From positions 8,289 to 72,288 of the forward strand of contig NZ_PYBV01000016.1 in the NCBI RefSeq assembly GCF_003205615.1: a stretch of 64,000 nucleotides of DNA, given 5' to 3'. This DNA comes from Micromonospora arborensis. Lineage in GTDB: Bacteria > Actinomycetota > Actinomycetes > Mycobacteriales > Micromonosporaceae. Shown here piece after piece: positions 31,138-40,679 of the stretch. Every line of letters begins with the position of its first letter. The stretch's first letter is position 1. The translations under genes were made by a program, and so were the position numbers. The notes beneath the pieces are model-generated. The model was not told where the DNA came from, searched no databases, and worked only from the letters and a program-made list of their open reading frames with translations.

Positions 31138-31165
31138 CAAGATACTTGTACTTCAAGGGACCTTG
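31138..31165. promoter_or_regulatory. Inverted repeats between marR and the MMPL gene
   Basis: Two short palindromes with CAAG/CTTG half-sites, CAAG-ATA-CTTG (31138-31148) and CAAGG-GA-CCTTG (31154-31165), lie in an AT-enriched stretch directly upstream of the MMPL start at 31176. They are candidate MarR operators controlling both divergent genes. Confidence 0.5.
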
Positions 31166-31175
31166 GGGTCAGTTG

Positions 31176-33302
31176 ATGTCTGTGTTCACCAGAGTCACCC
31201 GCGGCCGGTTGGCCGCCTGGCTCACCGTCGCCGCCGCGATCGTCGTCGGCGCGGCCGTCTTCGGAATGCCCCGGCCGGACAACCCGGCGCCGGTCTCCGC
31301 GACCGGTCTCTCCGTGCGGTGGCAGTCGACCCAGGTGCAGCGTCTGCAGGACCAGCTCCCGTCCCGTGACGTGCAGCCGGCCATCGTGGTGGTGAGCCGC
31401 GGCGACGGCGGCGCGCTGAGCGAGGCCGACCGGAGCACCGTCGGTGTCCGCGCCGACGCCCTGCGCCGCTTCGCGGTGGGCGGGCAGATCAGCCCCGTCC
31501 AGGTGTCCCCGGACGGCACGGTCGCCCTCGTCGCCGTGCCCCTCGACACCGTCGGTGGACAGGAGGACGTCACCGACACGGTCACCCGGCTACGCGCCGC
31601 CCTGGCGGACCTGCCCGACACCCTGACCGTCGAGGTGACCGGCGCCCCGGCCTTCACCGCCGACCTGTCCTCGGTGTTCGACGGCGCCGACGTCACCCTG
31701 CTCGCGGTGACCGCCGCCGTGGTCGCGTTGCTGCTGCTGATCACGTACCGCAGCCCGTTCTTGTGGATCGTCCCGCTCGTGGTGGTCGCGGTGACCGAGC
31801 AGATCACCCTGCGCGCGGTGGACACGATCGTGCCGGCCGTCGGGATCAACCTGCAACAGGGCCAGGTCACCGGCATCGCCAGCGTGCTGGTCTTCGGCGC
31901 CGCCACCGACTACGCCCTGCTGCTGATCGCCCGCTACCGCGAGGAGCTGCGGCGCGCCCAGGACCGGTTCGTGGCGATGCGCGCGGCGCTGCGCCGTACC
32001 GCCGAGCCCATCCTGGCCAGCGCTGGCACCGTGGTGCTCGGCGTCCTCACCCTGCTGCTCAGTGAACAGGAGACCAACCGGGCGCTGGCGGTGGCCTGCG
32101 CCGCAGGTGTGGTCTTCGCCATGCTCTCGGCGCTGTTCGTGCTCCCCGCCGTGCTGGTGCTCCTCGGTCGGCGCCTGTTCTGGCCGTTCGTACCCCGGGT
32201 CGGTGGCCCGGCCCGGGAGGGTCGGCTCTGGGGCCGGCTGGGCGCCGCCGTGCACCGCCGACCGGTGGTGATCGCGGTGCTGGCCACCCTACTGCTCGGC
32301 GGCCTCGCGCTGGGCGGGCTCGGCATCCGCACCGGCCTGTCCGAGACCGAGCAGTTCCGGGCCGCGCCCGAGGCCGTCACCGGGGCGCAGGCCCTGGCCC
32401 GCGCGTTCCCCGCCGGCACCACCCAGCCGGTGGCGGTGCTCACCAACCCGGCGGCCGTCCGCGCGGTCACCGACGCCGCCAGCGGCGTGCCCGGGGTCGC
32501 CTCGGCACGTCCCGGCGACGCGGGTGCGGCCGTCGCCCAGGTCGACGTGGTGCTGAACGCCGAGCCGGGCACCACCGCCGCGGACCGCACCATCGAGGCC
32601 CTGCGTACGGCGGTCGCCGCGGTCGGAGGCTCCGCGCCGCCCGCCGTCGACGGTGCCGACCTGCCGTCCGGTGCGCTCGTCGGCGGCACCGTGGCCGCCA
32701 CCTACGACTCGGAGATGGCCAACGACGCCGACCTGCGGCTGATCCTGCCGATCATCCTGCTGCTGGTCGGCGCCGTGCTCGTGCTGCTGCTGCGTGGCCT
32801 GCTCGCACCGGTGCTGCTGGTGCTCACCGTGATCGCGTCGTTCTTCGCGAGCCTCGGTGCGGCATGGCTGCTCTTCGACCACGTGCTGGGCTTCCCGGCA
32901 CTGGACAGCGGTGTGCTGCTGCTCGCCTTCGTGTTCCTGGTGGCGCTCGGGGTGGACTACAACATCTTCCTGGTCACCCGGGCCCGGGAGGACGCCCGCA
33001 GCGGGGGCACCCGCGAGGGGATGCTCTCCGCGCTGCGGGTCACCGGTGGGGTGATCACGAGCGCCGGAGTGCTGCTCGCCGCGGTGTTCGCCGTGCTCGG
33101 CGTGCTGCCGCTGATCACGCTGACCCAGATCGGCATCATCGTCTGCATCGGCGTCCTGCTCGACACCCTGCTGGTCCGCACGGTCCTGGTACCGGCGCTG
33201 GCGTTCGTGCTCGGCGACCGCTTCTGGTGGCCCGGCCGGATCACCCGCGACCGCCCGGAGGACAACTCGGCGTCGCCGGAGCCGGTCGCCGCACGCGACT
33301 GA
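31176..33302 (+). CDS. MMPL-family (RND-type) membrane transporter
   Basis: The 708-residue protein has an N-terminal transmembrane helix (about 12-32), a periplasm-side domain (about 35-165), five helices including the SSD-like stretch GIASVLVFGAATDYALLLIARYREEL (the conserved G-x-x-x-D-Y motif), a second soluble domain (about 385-510), and a second five-helix bundle with the matching FLVALGVDYNIFLVTRAREDA. MMPL proteins export lipids, polyketides or drugs using proton motive force. The ATG at 31176 is used; the reading from 31146 runs through operator sequence. Control by the divergent MarR is likely. Confidence 0.92.
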   Translation: MSVFTRVTRGRLAAWLTVAAAIVVGAAVFGMPRPDNPAPVSATGLSVRWQSTQVQRLQDQLPSRDVQPAIVVVSRGDGGALSEADRSTVGVRADALRRFAVGGQISPVQVSPDGTVALVAVPLDTVGGQEDVTDTVTRLRAALADLPDTLTVEVTGAPAFTADLSSVFDGADVTLLAVTAAVVALLLLITYRSPFLWIVPLVVVAVTEQITLRAVDTIVPAVGINLQQGQVTGIASVLVFGAATDYALLLIARYREELRRAQDRFVAMRAALRRTAEPILASAGTVVLGVLTLLLSEQETNRALAVACAAGVVFAMLSALFVLPAVLVLLGRRLFWPFVPRVGGPAREGRLWGRLGAAVHRRPVVIAVLATLLLGGLALGGLGIRTGLSETEQFRAAPEAVTGAQALARAFPAGTTQPVAVLTNPAAVRAVTDAASGVPGVASARPGDAGAAVAQVDVVLNAEPGTTAADRTIEALRTAVAAVGGSAPPAVDGADLPSGALVGGTVAATYDSEMANDADLRLILPIILLLVGAVLVLLLRGLLAPVLLVLTVIASFFASLGAAWLLFDHVLGFPALDSGVLLLAFVFLVALGVDYNIFLVTRAREDARSGGTREGMLSALRVTGGVITSAGVLLAAVFAVLGVLPLITLTQIGIIVCIGVLLDTLLVRTVLVPALAFVLGDRFWWPGRITRDRPEDNSASPEPVAARD

Positions 33303-33305
33303 CCG

Positions 33306-33341
33306 ACGGGGGCCGTGGCGACACCGTCACGGCCCCCGTCG
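33306..33341. terminator. Bidirectional terminator between MMPL and transglycosylase genes
   Basis: A perfect 13-bp stem, GACGGGGGCCGTG (33306-33318) with CACGGCCCCCGTC (33329-33341), has a 10-nt loop. It sits exactly in the 42-nt gap between two convergent stop codons. Confidence 0.85.
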
Positions 33342-33344
33342 AGG

Positions 33345-34220
33345 TCAGTACTCGAGGCAGACGCACTCGCTCATCAACGCCCGCACGTTGCGCACGTACG
33401 ACGGGTTGGGGATGGCCAGCGGCTCCCCCTCCTGCGCCACCGCCCCATGCCCGAAGTTGTACGCGGCGATGACCGCGTTGAGCAGGCAGGAGTTCAGCTC
33501 GGCGGTGCACAGGGCCGGGTCGAGGCGGAAGTCGGACTCGAAGTACATCTCGCCGATGTACCTGGTCGCCCAGGCCAGGTAGGTGGCACCGAGGTAGGCG
33601 TTGTCCCGGTAGTCGTCGATCCGGTAGCTCTTCTCGAACCGCTGGTTCATCCAGGTCGCGGTGTCCGGCATCACCTGCATCAACCCGACACCGCCGTCGC
33701 AGGCGTAGATGTTGGACTGCCAGCCGCTCTCCTGCCACGCGGTGGCCTTGAGCAGGTTGAGCGGGATCTTGATGTCCGGCGCGGAGACCGGCCAGTAGAC
33801 GCGACCGGCCGCGTCGGTCAACGCGGCCTTCACCTCGGCCCGGGTCGCCTGGGTGCCCTTGTAACTCGGCTTGCAGGAGCTCGGGGCTGGCTTCGGCGGG
33901 GCCGGCGGGACGTTGGTCTCGGTGGGCGGCTTCGCCACCGCGAGCGGCTTCGGCGCCGTGCGGGTCGACTTCTTCGTCGGCTTCGCGGTCGGGGTCGCGC
34001 GATGGCTCGGCGCGGCACCCATCGACTCCACCGCGCTCAGCGACGGGCTCGGCTCCGCGGTGACCTCATCGGTGGGGGCGTCCGTCGGCGCATCGGTGAC
34101 CGCGACCGGGGCGGCCACGTCCTGCGGGCTCTCCCCCGGGGCGGCGCAGCCGACCAGCGCACTCGCCAGCAGGATCCCGGCGAGCACCGCAGCGCCCCAC
34201 CGACCGGTCCGTCGAAACAT
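33345..34220 (-). CDS. Lytic transglycosylase (SLT/GEWL-like) lipoprotein
   Basis: Cleaves peptidoglycan glycan strands on the outer membrane face. The 291-residue protein has a lipoprotein signal peptide with lipobox ALVGC (Cys25), a long Pro/Thr/Lys-rich linker (about 30-115) and a C-terminal SLT domain: catalytic Glu in ATAWQESGWQSNIYA, GGVGLMQVMPDTATWMN, AYLGATYLAWATRY and AVIAAYNFG motifs. Unusually, the C-terminus ends SECVCLEY with two Cys. It is convergent with MMPL and separated by a terminator. Confidence 0.92.
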   Translation of the reverse strand: MFRRTGRWGAAVLAGILLASALVGCAAPGESPQDVAAPVAVTDAPTDAPTDEVTAEPSPSLSAVESMGAAPSHRATPTAKPTKKSTRTAPKPLAVAKPPTETNVPPAPPKPAPSSCKPSYKGTQATRAEVKAALTDAAGRVYWPVSAPDIKIPLNLLKATAWQESGWQSNIYACDGGVGLMQVMPDTATWMNQRFEKSYRIDDYRDNAYLGATYLAWATRYIGEMYFESDFRLDPALCTAELNSCLLNAVIAAYNFGHGAVAQEGEPLAIPNPSYVRNVRALMSECVCLEY

Positions 34221-34253
34221 GTCGATACTCCCCCGTGTGATCGTCGCCGCACC

Positions 34254-35672
34254 CTAGCAAGGTTCCACCGGGCGGCGGTGCCCCTGCGACGGAGGACGGG
34301 CCGGATCAACATGCTGCTCCCGGTCCCCCACCGCCCGGTCCCGGGTGGCCCAGGCGACGATGAACACCACCGTCCAGAGCACCCCGAGCAGCACCGCCGC
34401 GGCGGTCCCGCTCGCCGTCTCCAGGCCGAGGTAGAGCCGCGCGCCGCCGATCCCGAGCAACCCGGCGGCGGCGGCCGTCCAGGCGGCCACCGCCACCGGC
34501 CAGCGGGCGCTTCGCGACACCAGCCAGGCCAGGGTGCAGAAGCTCGCCGCGACCACGGCGTTCTGCGTCGAGAGCGGGACCGCGTCGCCGCCACCCGGTG
34601 CGGTCCCGTGCGGCCCGGTCACCTCGGCCACCACGGCCAGCACCAGCAGCGGCACGAACGCGCCCACCGTGCCGACCACGCTGAGCAGGTCCGCGCGCCA
34701 GGGCCGGTTGCGCCACGCCAGCACCGCGGCCACCAGCGCCACCAACACGATCAACACCCACCCGCGTACCAGCGACACCACGAGCATCGTGGCGTCGGCG
34801 GCACCCGGGGTACGCCGGGCGGCGAACCAGCCCGCGACAGCGTCGTCCAGCGCGGCCAACCCACTGTTGCGGATCGCCACGGCGAGCAGCCCGGCGATGG
34901 CGAGCCCGGCGGCGAAGAGCAACAGGAGCCCGGCGGCGAGATTGAGCAGCAGCGTCCAGGCCGGCCCGATCCGCATGGCCACCAGGAAGAACAGCACACC
35001 GTAGCGGGCGGTGAGCCAGCGCACCGGCGGCAGCGCGCCCGCCCGGGACAGCAGGGCGCGTACCGGGTCGGGGTTGCGACCCAGCCACCGGCCGGCGAGC
35101 ACGACTCCCAACAGACCGGCCAGCAGCAGCAGCGCCACCCCGGTGGCGCGACCCAGCAGCCGGGAGACCGTGTCGTACGACTCACCGGCGAGGTGACCGA
35201 GCAGGACCGAGCCGCCCACCCAGGTCACCACTCCGGCCAGGTTCCACAGCGCGAACCGTCGGTACGGCATGCCGGCCGCACCGGCCAGCCGGGGCACCAG
35301 GGTGCGGGCGAAGGCCACCCAACGGGCGGCGAACACGCCCCGCCCACCGAGCCGGGCGAGCATGGCGTCGGCCCGGCCCCAGCGCTCGGGCCCGACCCGG
35401 TGACCCAGCCCGGCACGCAGCCGGGGCCCATAGCGTCGTCCGGCGCGGAAGGCCAGCCCATCACCGAGGACCGCGGCGAAGATCATCGCGAGCAACGCCG
35501 GCCCGAGCCGCAAGGTACCGTTGTAGGTGAGGAAGCCGACGAGCAGCAGGGTAGCCTCACCCGGCACGAGCAGGCCGAAGATCACCGCGGTCTCGCCCGC
35601 CACGATCAGCGCGGCGACCAGGTAGATCCACAGGGCGGGCAGGCCCTGCACCCAGGTCAGCAGGTCATGCAC
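34254..35672 (-). CDS. DedA domain fused to a PAP2-like membrane domain with lost catalytic motifs
   Basis: Residues 1-200 of the 472-residue protein form a DedA/VTT domain ([17 protein letters not shown] and [24 protein letters not shown]-like block). Residues 210-445 are five or six hydrophobic segments matching the layout of PAP2 phosphatases. The expected catalytic motifs are missing: where PSGH should be the sequence reads PLSTQNAVV, and the usual SR-x5-H-x3-D block reads [12 protein letters not shown] (no His, no Asp). A phosphatase function is therefore doubtful; lipid transport by the DedA part remains plausible. The start ATG is at 35672. Confidence 0.82.
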   Translation of the reverse strand: MHDLLTWVQGLPALWIYLVAALIVAGETAVIFGLLVPGEATLLLVGFLTYNGTLRLGPALLAMIFAAVLGDGLAFRAGRRYGPRLRAGLGHRVGPERWGRADAMLARLGGRGVFAARWVAFARTLVPRLAGAAGMPYRRFALWNLAGVVTWVGGSVLLGHLAGESYDTVSRLLGRATGVALLLLAGLLGVVLAGRWLGRNPDPVRALLSRAGALPPVRWLTARYGVLFFLVAMRIGPAWTLLLNLAAGLLLLFAAGLAIAGLLAVAIRNSGLAALDDAVAGWFAARRTPGAADATMLVVSLVRGWVLIVLVALVAAVLAWRNRPWRADLLSVVGTVGAFVPLLVLAVVAEVTGPHGTAPGGGDAVPLSTQNAVVAASFCTLAWLVSRSARWPVAVAAWTAAAAGLLGIGGARLYLGLETASGTAAAVLLGVLWTVVFIVAWATRDRAVGDREQHVDPARPPSQGHRRPVEPC

Positions 35673-35805
35673 TCAGGCCCCCGGAACACGGGAGTCAGCA
35701 TGCCAGCCGGGGGAACGACCAGGACAGCGGTTTCACCATAGATCAGGGGCACCTGGGGGTGACCCCGACGCAGCCTGCGCGAGCGCAGGCGGAAGGATAG
35801 AGGGT

Positions 35806-37674
35806 ATGCAGCTTCGCACCGACCTCCGCAACGTCGCCATCATCGCTCACGTCGACCACGGCAAGACCACCCTGGTCGACGCCATGTTGCGGCAGGCCGG
35901 CGCGTACGGCGCACGCGGCGAGAACACCGAGCGGGTGATGGACTCCGGCGACCTGGAACGGGAGAAGGGCATCACCATCCTGGCCAAGAACACCGGCGTG
36001 CGCTACCTGCCGGCGGACGGCTCGGACCCGGTCACCATCAACATCATCGACACCCCCGGCCACGCCGACTTCGGTGGCGAGGTGGAGCGCGGCCTGACCA
36101 TGGTCGACGGCGTGGTGCTGCTCGTCGACGCCAGCGAGGGTCCGCTGCCGCAGACCCGCTTCGTGCTGCGCAAGGCGCTGCGCGCCCGGATGCCGATCAT
36201 CCTGGTGATCAACAAGGTGGACCGCCCCGACGCCCGGATCAAGGAGGTCGTGGACGACACCTACGAGCTCTTCCTCGACCTGGACGCCGACGAGGAGCAG
36301 ATCGACTTCCCGATCGTCTACGCCTGCGCCCGCGACGGCATCGCCTCGCTGACCCAGCCCGCCGACGGTTCGGTGCCCGACGACAGCACCTCCCTGGAGC
36401 CGCTGTTCCGCACCCTGCTGGACACCATCCCGGCACCCGCGTACGAGGACGACGCGCCGCTGCAGGCGCACGTCACCAACCTCGACGCCTCGCCGTTCCT
36501 CGGCCGGCTGGCGCTGTGCCGGGTCCGCCAGGGCACCATCAGCAAGGGCCAGACGGTGGCCTGGTGCCGCACCGACGGCAGCACCCAGCGGGTCCGCATC
36601 TCCGAGATGCTGATGACCGAGGGCCTGGAGCGCAAGCCGGCCGAGACCGCCGGCCCGGGCGACATCATCGCCGTCGCCGGCATCCCCGAGATCATGATCG
36701 GTGAGACCCTCGCGGACGTGGACAACCCGGTCGCGCTGCCGCTGATCACCGTCGACGAGCCGGCCATCTCGATGACCATCGGCACCAACACCTCGCCGCT
36801 TGTCGGCCGGATCAAGGGCTCCAAGGTCACCGCACGGATGGTCAAGGACCGGCTCGACAAGGAGCTGATCGGCAACGTGTCGCTGCGGGTGCTGCCCACC
36901 GAGCGGCCGGACGCCTGGGAGGTGCAGGGCCGCGGTGAGCTGGCGCTGGCCATCCTGGTCGAGCAGATGCGCCGGGAGAGCTACGAGCTGACCGTCGGCA
37001 AGCCGCAGGTGGTCACGCGCGAGATCGACGGCAAGACCTGCGAGCCGGTGGAGCGGCTGACCATCGACGCCCCCGAGGAGCACCTGGGCGCGATCACCCA
37101 GCTGCTGGCCACCCGCAAGGGCCGGATGGAGCAGCTGGTCAACCACGGCACCGGCTGGATCCGGATGGAGTGGCTGGTGCCGGCGCGCGGCCTGATCGGC
37201 TTCCGCACCGAGTTCCTCACCGACACCCGGGGCACCGGCATCCTGCACCACGTCTTCGAGTCCTACGAGCCGTGGTTCGGCGAGCTGCGTACCCGTAACA
37301 ACGGCTCCCTGGTCGCGGACCGGGCCGGCGCGGTCACCGCCTTCGCGATGATCAACCTGCAGGAGCGCGGCCAGCTCTTCGTCGAGCCGACCACCGAGGT
37401 GTACGAGGGCATGATCGTCGGCGAGAACTCCCGCTCCGACGACATGGACGTCAACATCACCAAGGAGAAGAAGCTCACCAACATGCGGGCCTCGACCTCC
37501 GACGAGACCGAGAAGCTGATCCCGCCGCGCAAGCTCTCGCTGGAGCAGGCGCTGGAGTTCTGCCGCGAGGACGAGTGCGTCGAGGTCACCCCGGCCACGG
37601 TGCGCATCCGCAAGGTGGTGCTCGACCAGCAGCAGCGGGGCCGGGCCGCCGCCCGCCGCAAGCACGCCGGCTGA
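35806..37674 (+). CDS. typA: Ribosome-associated translational GTPase TypA/BipA
   Basis: EF-G-like GTPase that binds ribosomes and influences stress responses and 50S assembly. The 622-residue protein has G1 [10 protein letters not shown] (about 15-24), the switch II motif [15 protein letters not shown]4 NKVDRP, EF-Tu domain II (about 205-300), an EF-G domain V-like region and the BipA-specific C-terminal domain ([22 protein letters not shown]). A strong hairpin terminator follows the stop. It is transcribed as a single unit. Confidence 0.98.
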   Translation: MQLRTDLRNVAIIAHVDHGKTTLVDAMLRQAGAYGARGENTERVMDSGDLEREKGITILAKNTGVRYLPADGSDPVTINIIDTPGHADFGGEVERGLTMVDGVVLLVDASEGPLPQTRFVLRKALRARMPIILVINKVDRPDARIKEVVDDTYELFLDLDADEEQIDFPIVYACARDGIASLTQPADGSVPDDSTSLEPLFRTLLDTIPAPAYEDDAPLQAHVTNLDASPFLGRLALCRVRQGTISKGQTVAWCRTDGSTQRVRISEMLMTEGLERKPAETAGPGDIIAVAGIPEIMIGETLADVDNPVALPLITVDEPAISMTIGTNTSPLVGRIKGSKVTARMVKDRLDKELIGNVSLRVLPTERPDAWEVQGRGELALAILVEQMRRESYELTVGKPQVVTREIDGKTCEPVERLTIDAPEEHLGAITQLLATRKGRMEQLVNHGTGWIRMEWLVPARGLIGFRTEFLTDTRGTGILHHVFESYEPWFGELRTRNNGSLVADRAGAVTAFAMINLQERGQLFVEPTTEVYEGMIVGENSRSDDMDVNITKEKKLTNMRASTSDETEKLIPPRKLSLEQALEFCREDECVEVTPATVRIRKVVLDQQQRGRAAARRKHAG

Positions 37675-37691
37675 TCCCAGCAGCACCCGAC

Positions 37692-37729
37692 GACGGGCGC
37701 GTCGACCGCTTGCGGTCGACGCGCCCGTC
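37692..37729 (+). terminator. Terminator of typA
   Basis: A perfect 16-bp stem, GACGGGCGCGTCGACC (37692-37707) with its complement at 37714-37729, has a GCTTGC loop and is followed by CGTTTCC. It starts 18 nt after the typA stop. Confidence 0.85.
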
Positions 37730-37793
37730 CGTTTCCGACCGGGGTACGCGGGCCGGTCCGACCGTCCACCGCTGATCCGCTACGGTCACCGGC

Positions 37794-38648
37794 ATGACCT
37801 GGGATGATCTCGACGTCCACCTGGACCGGGTGCCCGGCACCGTCTCGGCGTACGTGGGCCGGCTCGACGCGCCGCCGACCTGGACCCGCCACGCGGACGC
37901 CGCCCACTACGCCGCGAGCACCATGAAGGTGGCGGTGCTCGCCGCGCTGCACCGCGCCGCCGAGGCCGGCACGGTGGACCTGGACGCCCCGGTCCCGCTG
38001 GTCAACGAATTCGATTCCGCCCAGCCCGGCGCACCCCGGTTCTCCTGTGCGCAGCTCTACGACAACGACGACGCCGTCTGGGACCGGCTGGGTGCCACGG
38101 CGACGCTGCGCTGGCTGGCCGACCGGATGATCGTGCGCTCCAGCAACCTGGCCACCAACCTGGTCATCGGGCACGTCGGGCTGCCCGCGGTGGCCGAGGT
38201 GTGGGCGCTCGCCGGCGCCCGCAACAGCGTCACGGGGCGGGGCATCGAGGACTTCGCGGCCCGCGACGCCGGCATCACCAACGTGGTCACCGCCGCCGAC
38301 CTGGCCGCCCTGCTCGGCGCACTGGCCTGGGGGGCGGGCACCCCCGGCACGCTCGCCGCGCCGGCCGCCTGCTCGGCCATGCTGGACGTCCTGCTCGCCC
38401 AGGAGCACCGCGAGGACCTGGCCGCCGGTCTGCCGGAGGGCACCCGCATCGCGCACAAGAACGGTTGGGTACGCGGCGTGCGGCACGGCGCGGGCGTGGT
38501 GCTGCCCGACGACGCCCCGCCGTACCTGATCGCCGTCTGCACCACCACCGACCCGGCCGACGGCGGCGGCGACTCCGACTCCGACGACGCCTGCCGGCTG
38601 ATCGCGCACATCTCGGCCCAGGTCTGGGCCGCCCGCCATCAGCTCTGA
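37794..38648 (+). CDS. Class A beta-lactamase-like serine hydrolase without signal peptide
   Basis: The 284-residue protein shows penicillin-binding-fold motifs: SxxK in AASTMKVAVLAALH (S42, K45), SxN in VRSSNLATNLVIGHVG (about 116), an omega-loop-like RGIEDFAARDAGITN followed by VVTAADLAALL, and a KNG triad (HKNGWVRGVRHGAGVV) in place of KTG. There is no signal peptide or membrane anchor, so the protein is predicted cytosolic. A role as an antibiotic-hydrolysing lactamase is therefore uncertain; it may be an esterase or amide hydrolase. It is a single gene between the typA terminator and a convergent phosphatase gene. Confidence 0.85.
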   Translation: MTWDDLDVHLDRVPGTVSAYVGRLDAPPTWTRHADAAHYAASTMKVAVLAALHRAAEAGTVDLDAPVPLVNEFDSAQPGAPRFSCAQLYDNDDAVWDRLGATATLRWLADRMIVRSSNLATNLVIGHVGLPAVAEVWALAGARNSVTGRGIEDFAARDAGITNVVTAADLAALLGALAWGAGTPGTLAAPAACSAMLDVLLAQEHREDLAAGLPEGTRIAHKNGWVRGVRHGAGVVLPDDAPPYLIAVCTTTDPADGGGDSDSDDACRLIAHISAQVWAARHQL

Positions 38649-38679
38649 ACCCGCACCGGCACACCGCCGGACGCGCCGG

Positions 38680-39477
38680 TCAGTCCAGCAACTGCGCCCG
38701 CAGCGCCGTGCGGGTCTCCTCGGTGATCCCGAGCCCGTCGCGCAGGTACGCGTCGAACGAGCCGTGCACCCGGCGCACCTCGTCGTACGCGGCGTCGAGA
38801 TACTCGGCGCGGACCTCCAGCACCGGCAGCACCGCGTCGACGTCCAGGTCGGGTCGCCGCCGCCGCAACGCCTCGACGATCACCGCGCGCAGGCTGTCGG
38901 TCAGCGCGTTGTTGCGCAGGTAGTCGGAGCGGATCGCCACCTCGTCCACCCCGAGCGCCGTCAGCAGGATGACGGTCAGCCAACCCGTGCGGTCCTTGCC
39001 GGCGGAGCAGTGGTAGACCAGCGGCAGGTTCTCCGGCTGGGCGGCCAGCCGCACCGCCTCGGCGAAGCCGACCCGTGCCGACTCGCCGGTGACGAACCAC
39101 CGGTAGATGGCCGCCATCGCCCCCGCCGTGCCCTGCCGGGCCAGCTCCGCGTACGCGTCGAGGTCGTGGCCGAGCAGCACCGCCGAGACGTACGTGAAGA
39201 CCGGGTGCTCCGGGTCGTGCACCGGGAGGTGCACCACTCGGGGTTCACCGACCAGCCGATCGGCCGGGGCGACCGCGATCTCGGAGGAGTCGCGCAGGTC
39301 CAGCACACATGCCGGGGCCAGCTTCGCGAGCACCGGTAGGTCCTCGTCGGTCAGCCGACCCAACGCCGGGGTGCGAATCAGTTGCCCGACGCGGACCCGT
39401 CGCCCGTCGGCACCGACAAGCCCGCCCAGGTCCCGCGCGTTCGGTGCGCCCACCAACTTCCAACCCTGCCCGGCCAT
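38680..39477 (-). CDS. Tyrosine-protein phosphatase (Y_phosphatase3/PTP lipid-phosphatase type)
   Basis: The 265-residue protein has the N-terminal signature APNARDLGGL and the PTP active-site loop HCSAGKDRTG (catalytic Cys about residue 155, Arg 161), with the general-acid region near HDPEHPV. It belongs to the MptpB/LipA-like group that removes phosphate from tyrosine, serine or phosphoinositides. I chose the ATG at 39477 (MAGQGWKLVGAPNARD), which has GGGAGGGG 8 nt upstream. It diverges from the dipeptide epimerase gene with only 44 nt between starts. Confidence 0.9.
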   Translation of the reverse strand: MAGQGWKLVGAPNARDLGGLVGADGRRVRVGQLIRTPALGRLTDEDLPVLAKLAPACVLDLRDSSEIAVAPADRLVGEPRVVHLPVHDPEHPVFTYVSAVLLGHDLDAYAELARQGTAGAMAAIYRWFVTGESARVGFAEAVRLAAQPENLPLVYHCSAGKDRTGWLTVILLTALGVDEVAIRSDYLRNNALTDSLRAVIVEALRRRRPDLDVDAVLPVLEVRAEYLDAAYDEVRRVHGSFDAYLRDGLGITEETRTALRAQLLD

Positions 39478-39521
39478 CCGGTGTCCCCTCCCGCGGCGTG
39501 CCTGCATATAGGGTGCCCGAC

Positions 39522-40619
39522 ATGACGATCTCGGCGGTACGCACCCACCGGGTTTCCGCCCCCTTACACACCCCGTTCGTCACCGCGCTGCGCCGCACCA
39601 CCACAGTGGAGACTCTCGTCGTCGAACTGATCGATGCCGACGGCCGGTCCGGCTTCGGCGAGGCGCCCCAGGTCTGGCAGGTCACCGGCGCGTCGGTGGC
39701 CGGCGCGCAGGCGTGCGTACGCGAGCTGCTCGGCCCACTGCTGATCGGTCGTGACCCGGACGACCTGGTGGCCCGTTGCACCGAGGTGCAGCGCGCGGCG
39801 GCCGGCAACGAGGCGGCGAAGGCGGCGGTGGACGTCGCCCTGCACGACCTCGCCGCCCGACGGTTGGGCGTACCCCTGGTGCGGTTGCTCGGGGGCACCA
39901 CGCTGCGGGTGCCGACGGACGTCACACTGGCGGCGGGCGACGCGGTGGACCTGGCGGCGTCGGCACGGCAGCGGCAGGCCGACGGGTTCGGCGTGCTGAA
40001 GGTGAAGGTCGGCACCGACGCGGCCGGCGACCTCGACCGGGTGCGGGCCGTCCGCGCGGCCGTCGGCCCCGGGGTCCGGATTCGGCTCGACGCCAACCAG
40101 GGCTGGACGCCCCGGGAGGCGGTCCGGGTGATTCGTGGCATCGAGGACGCCGGGCTCGACGTGGAACTGGTCGAGCAGCCGGTGGCCCGCTGGGACCTGG
40201 ACGGGCTGGCCTGGGTCAGCGACCGGGTGTCCGTGCCGATCCTGGCCGACGAGGCGGTCTTCGGGGTCCGTGACCTGGTGGAGGTGATCCGCCGTCGGGC
40301 GGCCGACCTGGTCAACGTCAAGCTGGCCAAGTGCGGCGGGCTGCACCCGGCGCGTACCCTCCTCGAGCTGGCCACCGCCCACGGGCTCGGCACGGTGGTC
40401 GGTTCGATGATGGAGAGCCAGGTCGGCATCGGGGCGGCGGCGAGCTTGGTCGCCGCCTACGGCACCACAGCGGTGGCCGACCTGGACGCCGCGTGGTGGC
40501 TGGCCTGGTCGCCGGTGCAGGGCGGGATTCGGTACGACGGGTCGACCGTGGTGTTGCCGAACGCCCCCGGCCTGGGCATCTCCGGGCTTGCTGAAGCAAA
40601 GGTGCAGACGCACAGTTGA
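39522..40619 (+). CDS. Enolase-superfamily dipeptide epimerase (L-Ala-D/L-Glu type)
   Basis: The 365-residue protein of the muconate-lactonising subgroup has the catalytic K-x-K in GVLKVKVGTD (about 160), the metal ligands Asp in RLDANQGW (about 188), Glu in ELVEQPV (about 215) and Asp in ILADEAVFG (about 242), and the second catalytic Lys in NVKLAKCGG (about 267). It is followed 60 nt later by an NlpC/P60 gene, matching the Bacillus YkfB/YkfC pairing that recycles peptidoglycan L-Ala-D-Glu peptides (established for the family; inference here). No strong ribosome-binding site is present. Confidence 0.88.
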   Translation: MTISAVRTHRVSAPLHTPFVTALRRTTTVETLVVELIDADGRSGFGEAPQVWQVTGASVAGAQACVRELLGPLLIGRDPDDLVARCTEVQRAAAGNEAAKAAVDVALHDLAARRLGVPLVRLLGGTTLRVPTDVTLAAGDAVDLAASARQRQADGFGVLKVKVGTDAAGDLDRVRAVRAAVGPGVRIRLDANQGWTPREAVRVIRGIEDAGLDVELVEQPVARWDLDGLAWVSDRVSVPILADEAVFGVRDLVEVIRRRAADLVNVKLAKCGGLHPARTLLELATAHGLGTVVGSMMESQVGIGAAASLVAAYGTTAVADLDAAWWLAWSPVQGGIRYDGSTVVLPNAPGLGISGLAEAKVQTHS

Positions 40620-40679
40620 TGATCGTCGGTTTCTTTCCTAGGGTTTCCCGGGGACAGCCGACACGATCTGGGGGTTGAC

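Noticed and set aside
33315-35741. Plus-strand frame of about 800 codons over the transglycosylase and DedA-PAP2 genes
   Set aside because: Translation is His/Gln/Gly/Arg-rich with no domain; the opposite strand carries recognisable genes.
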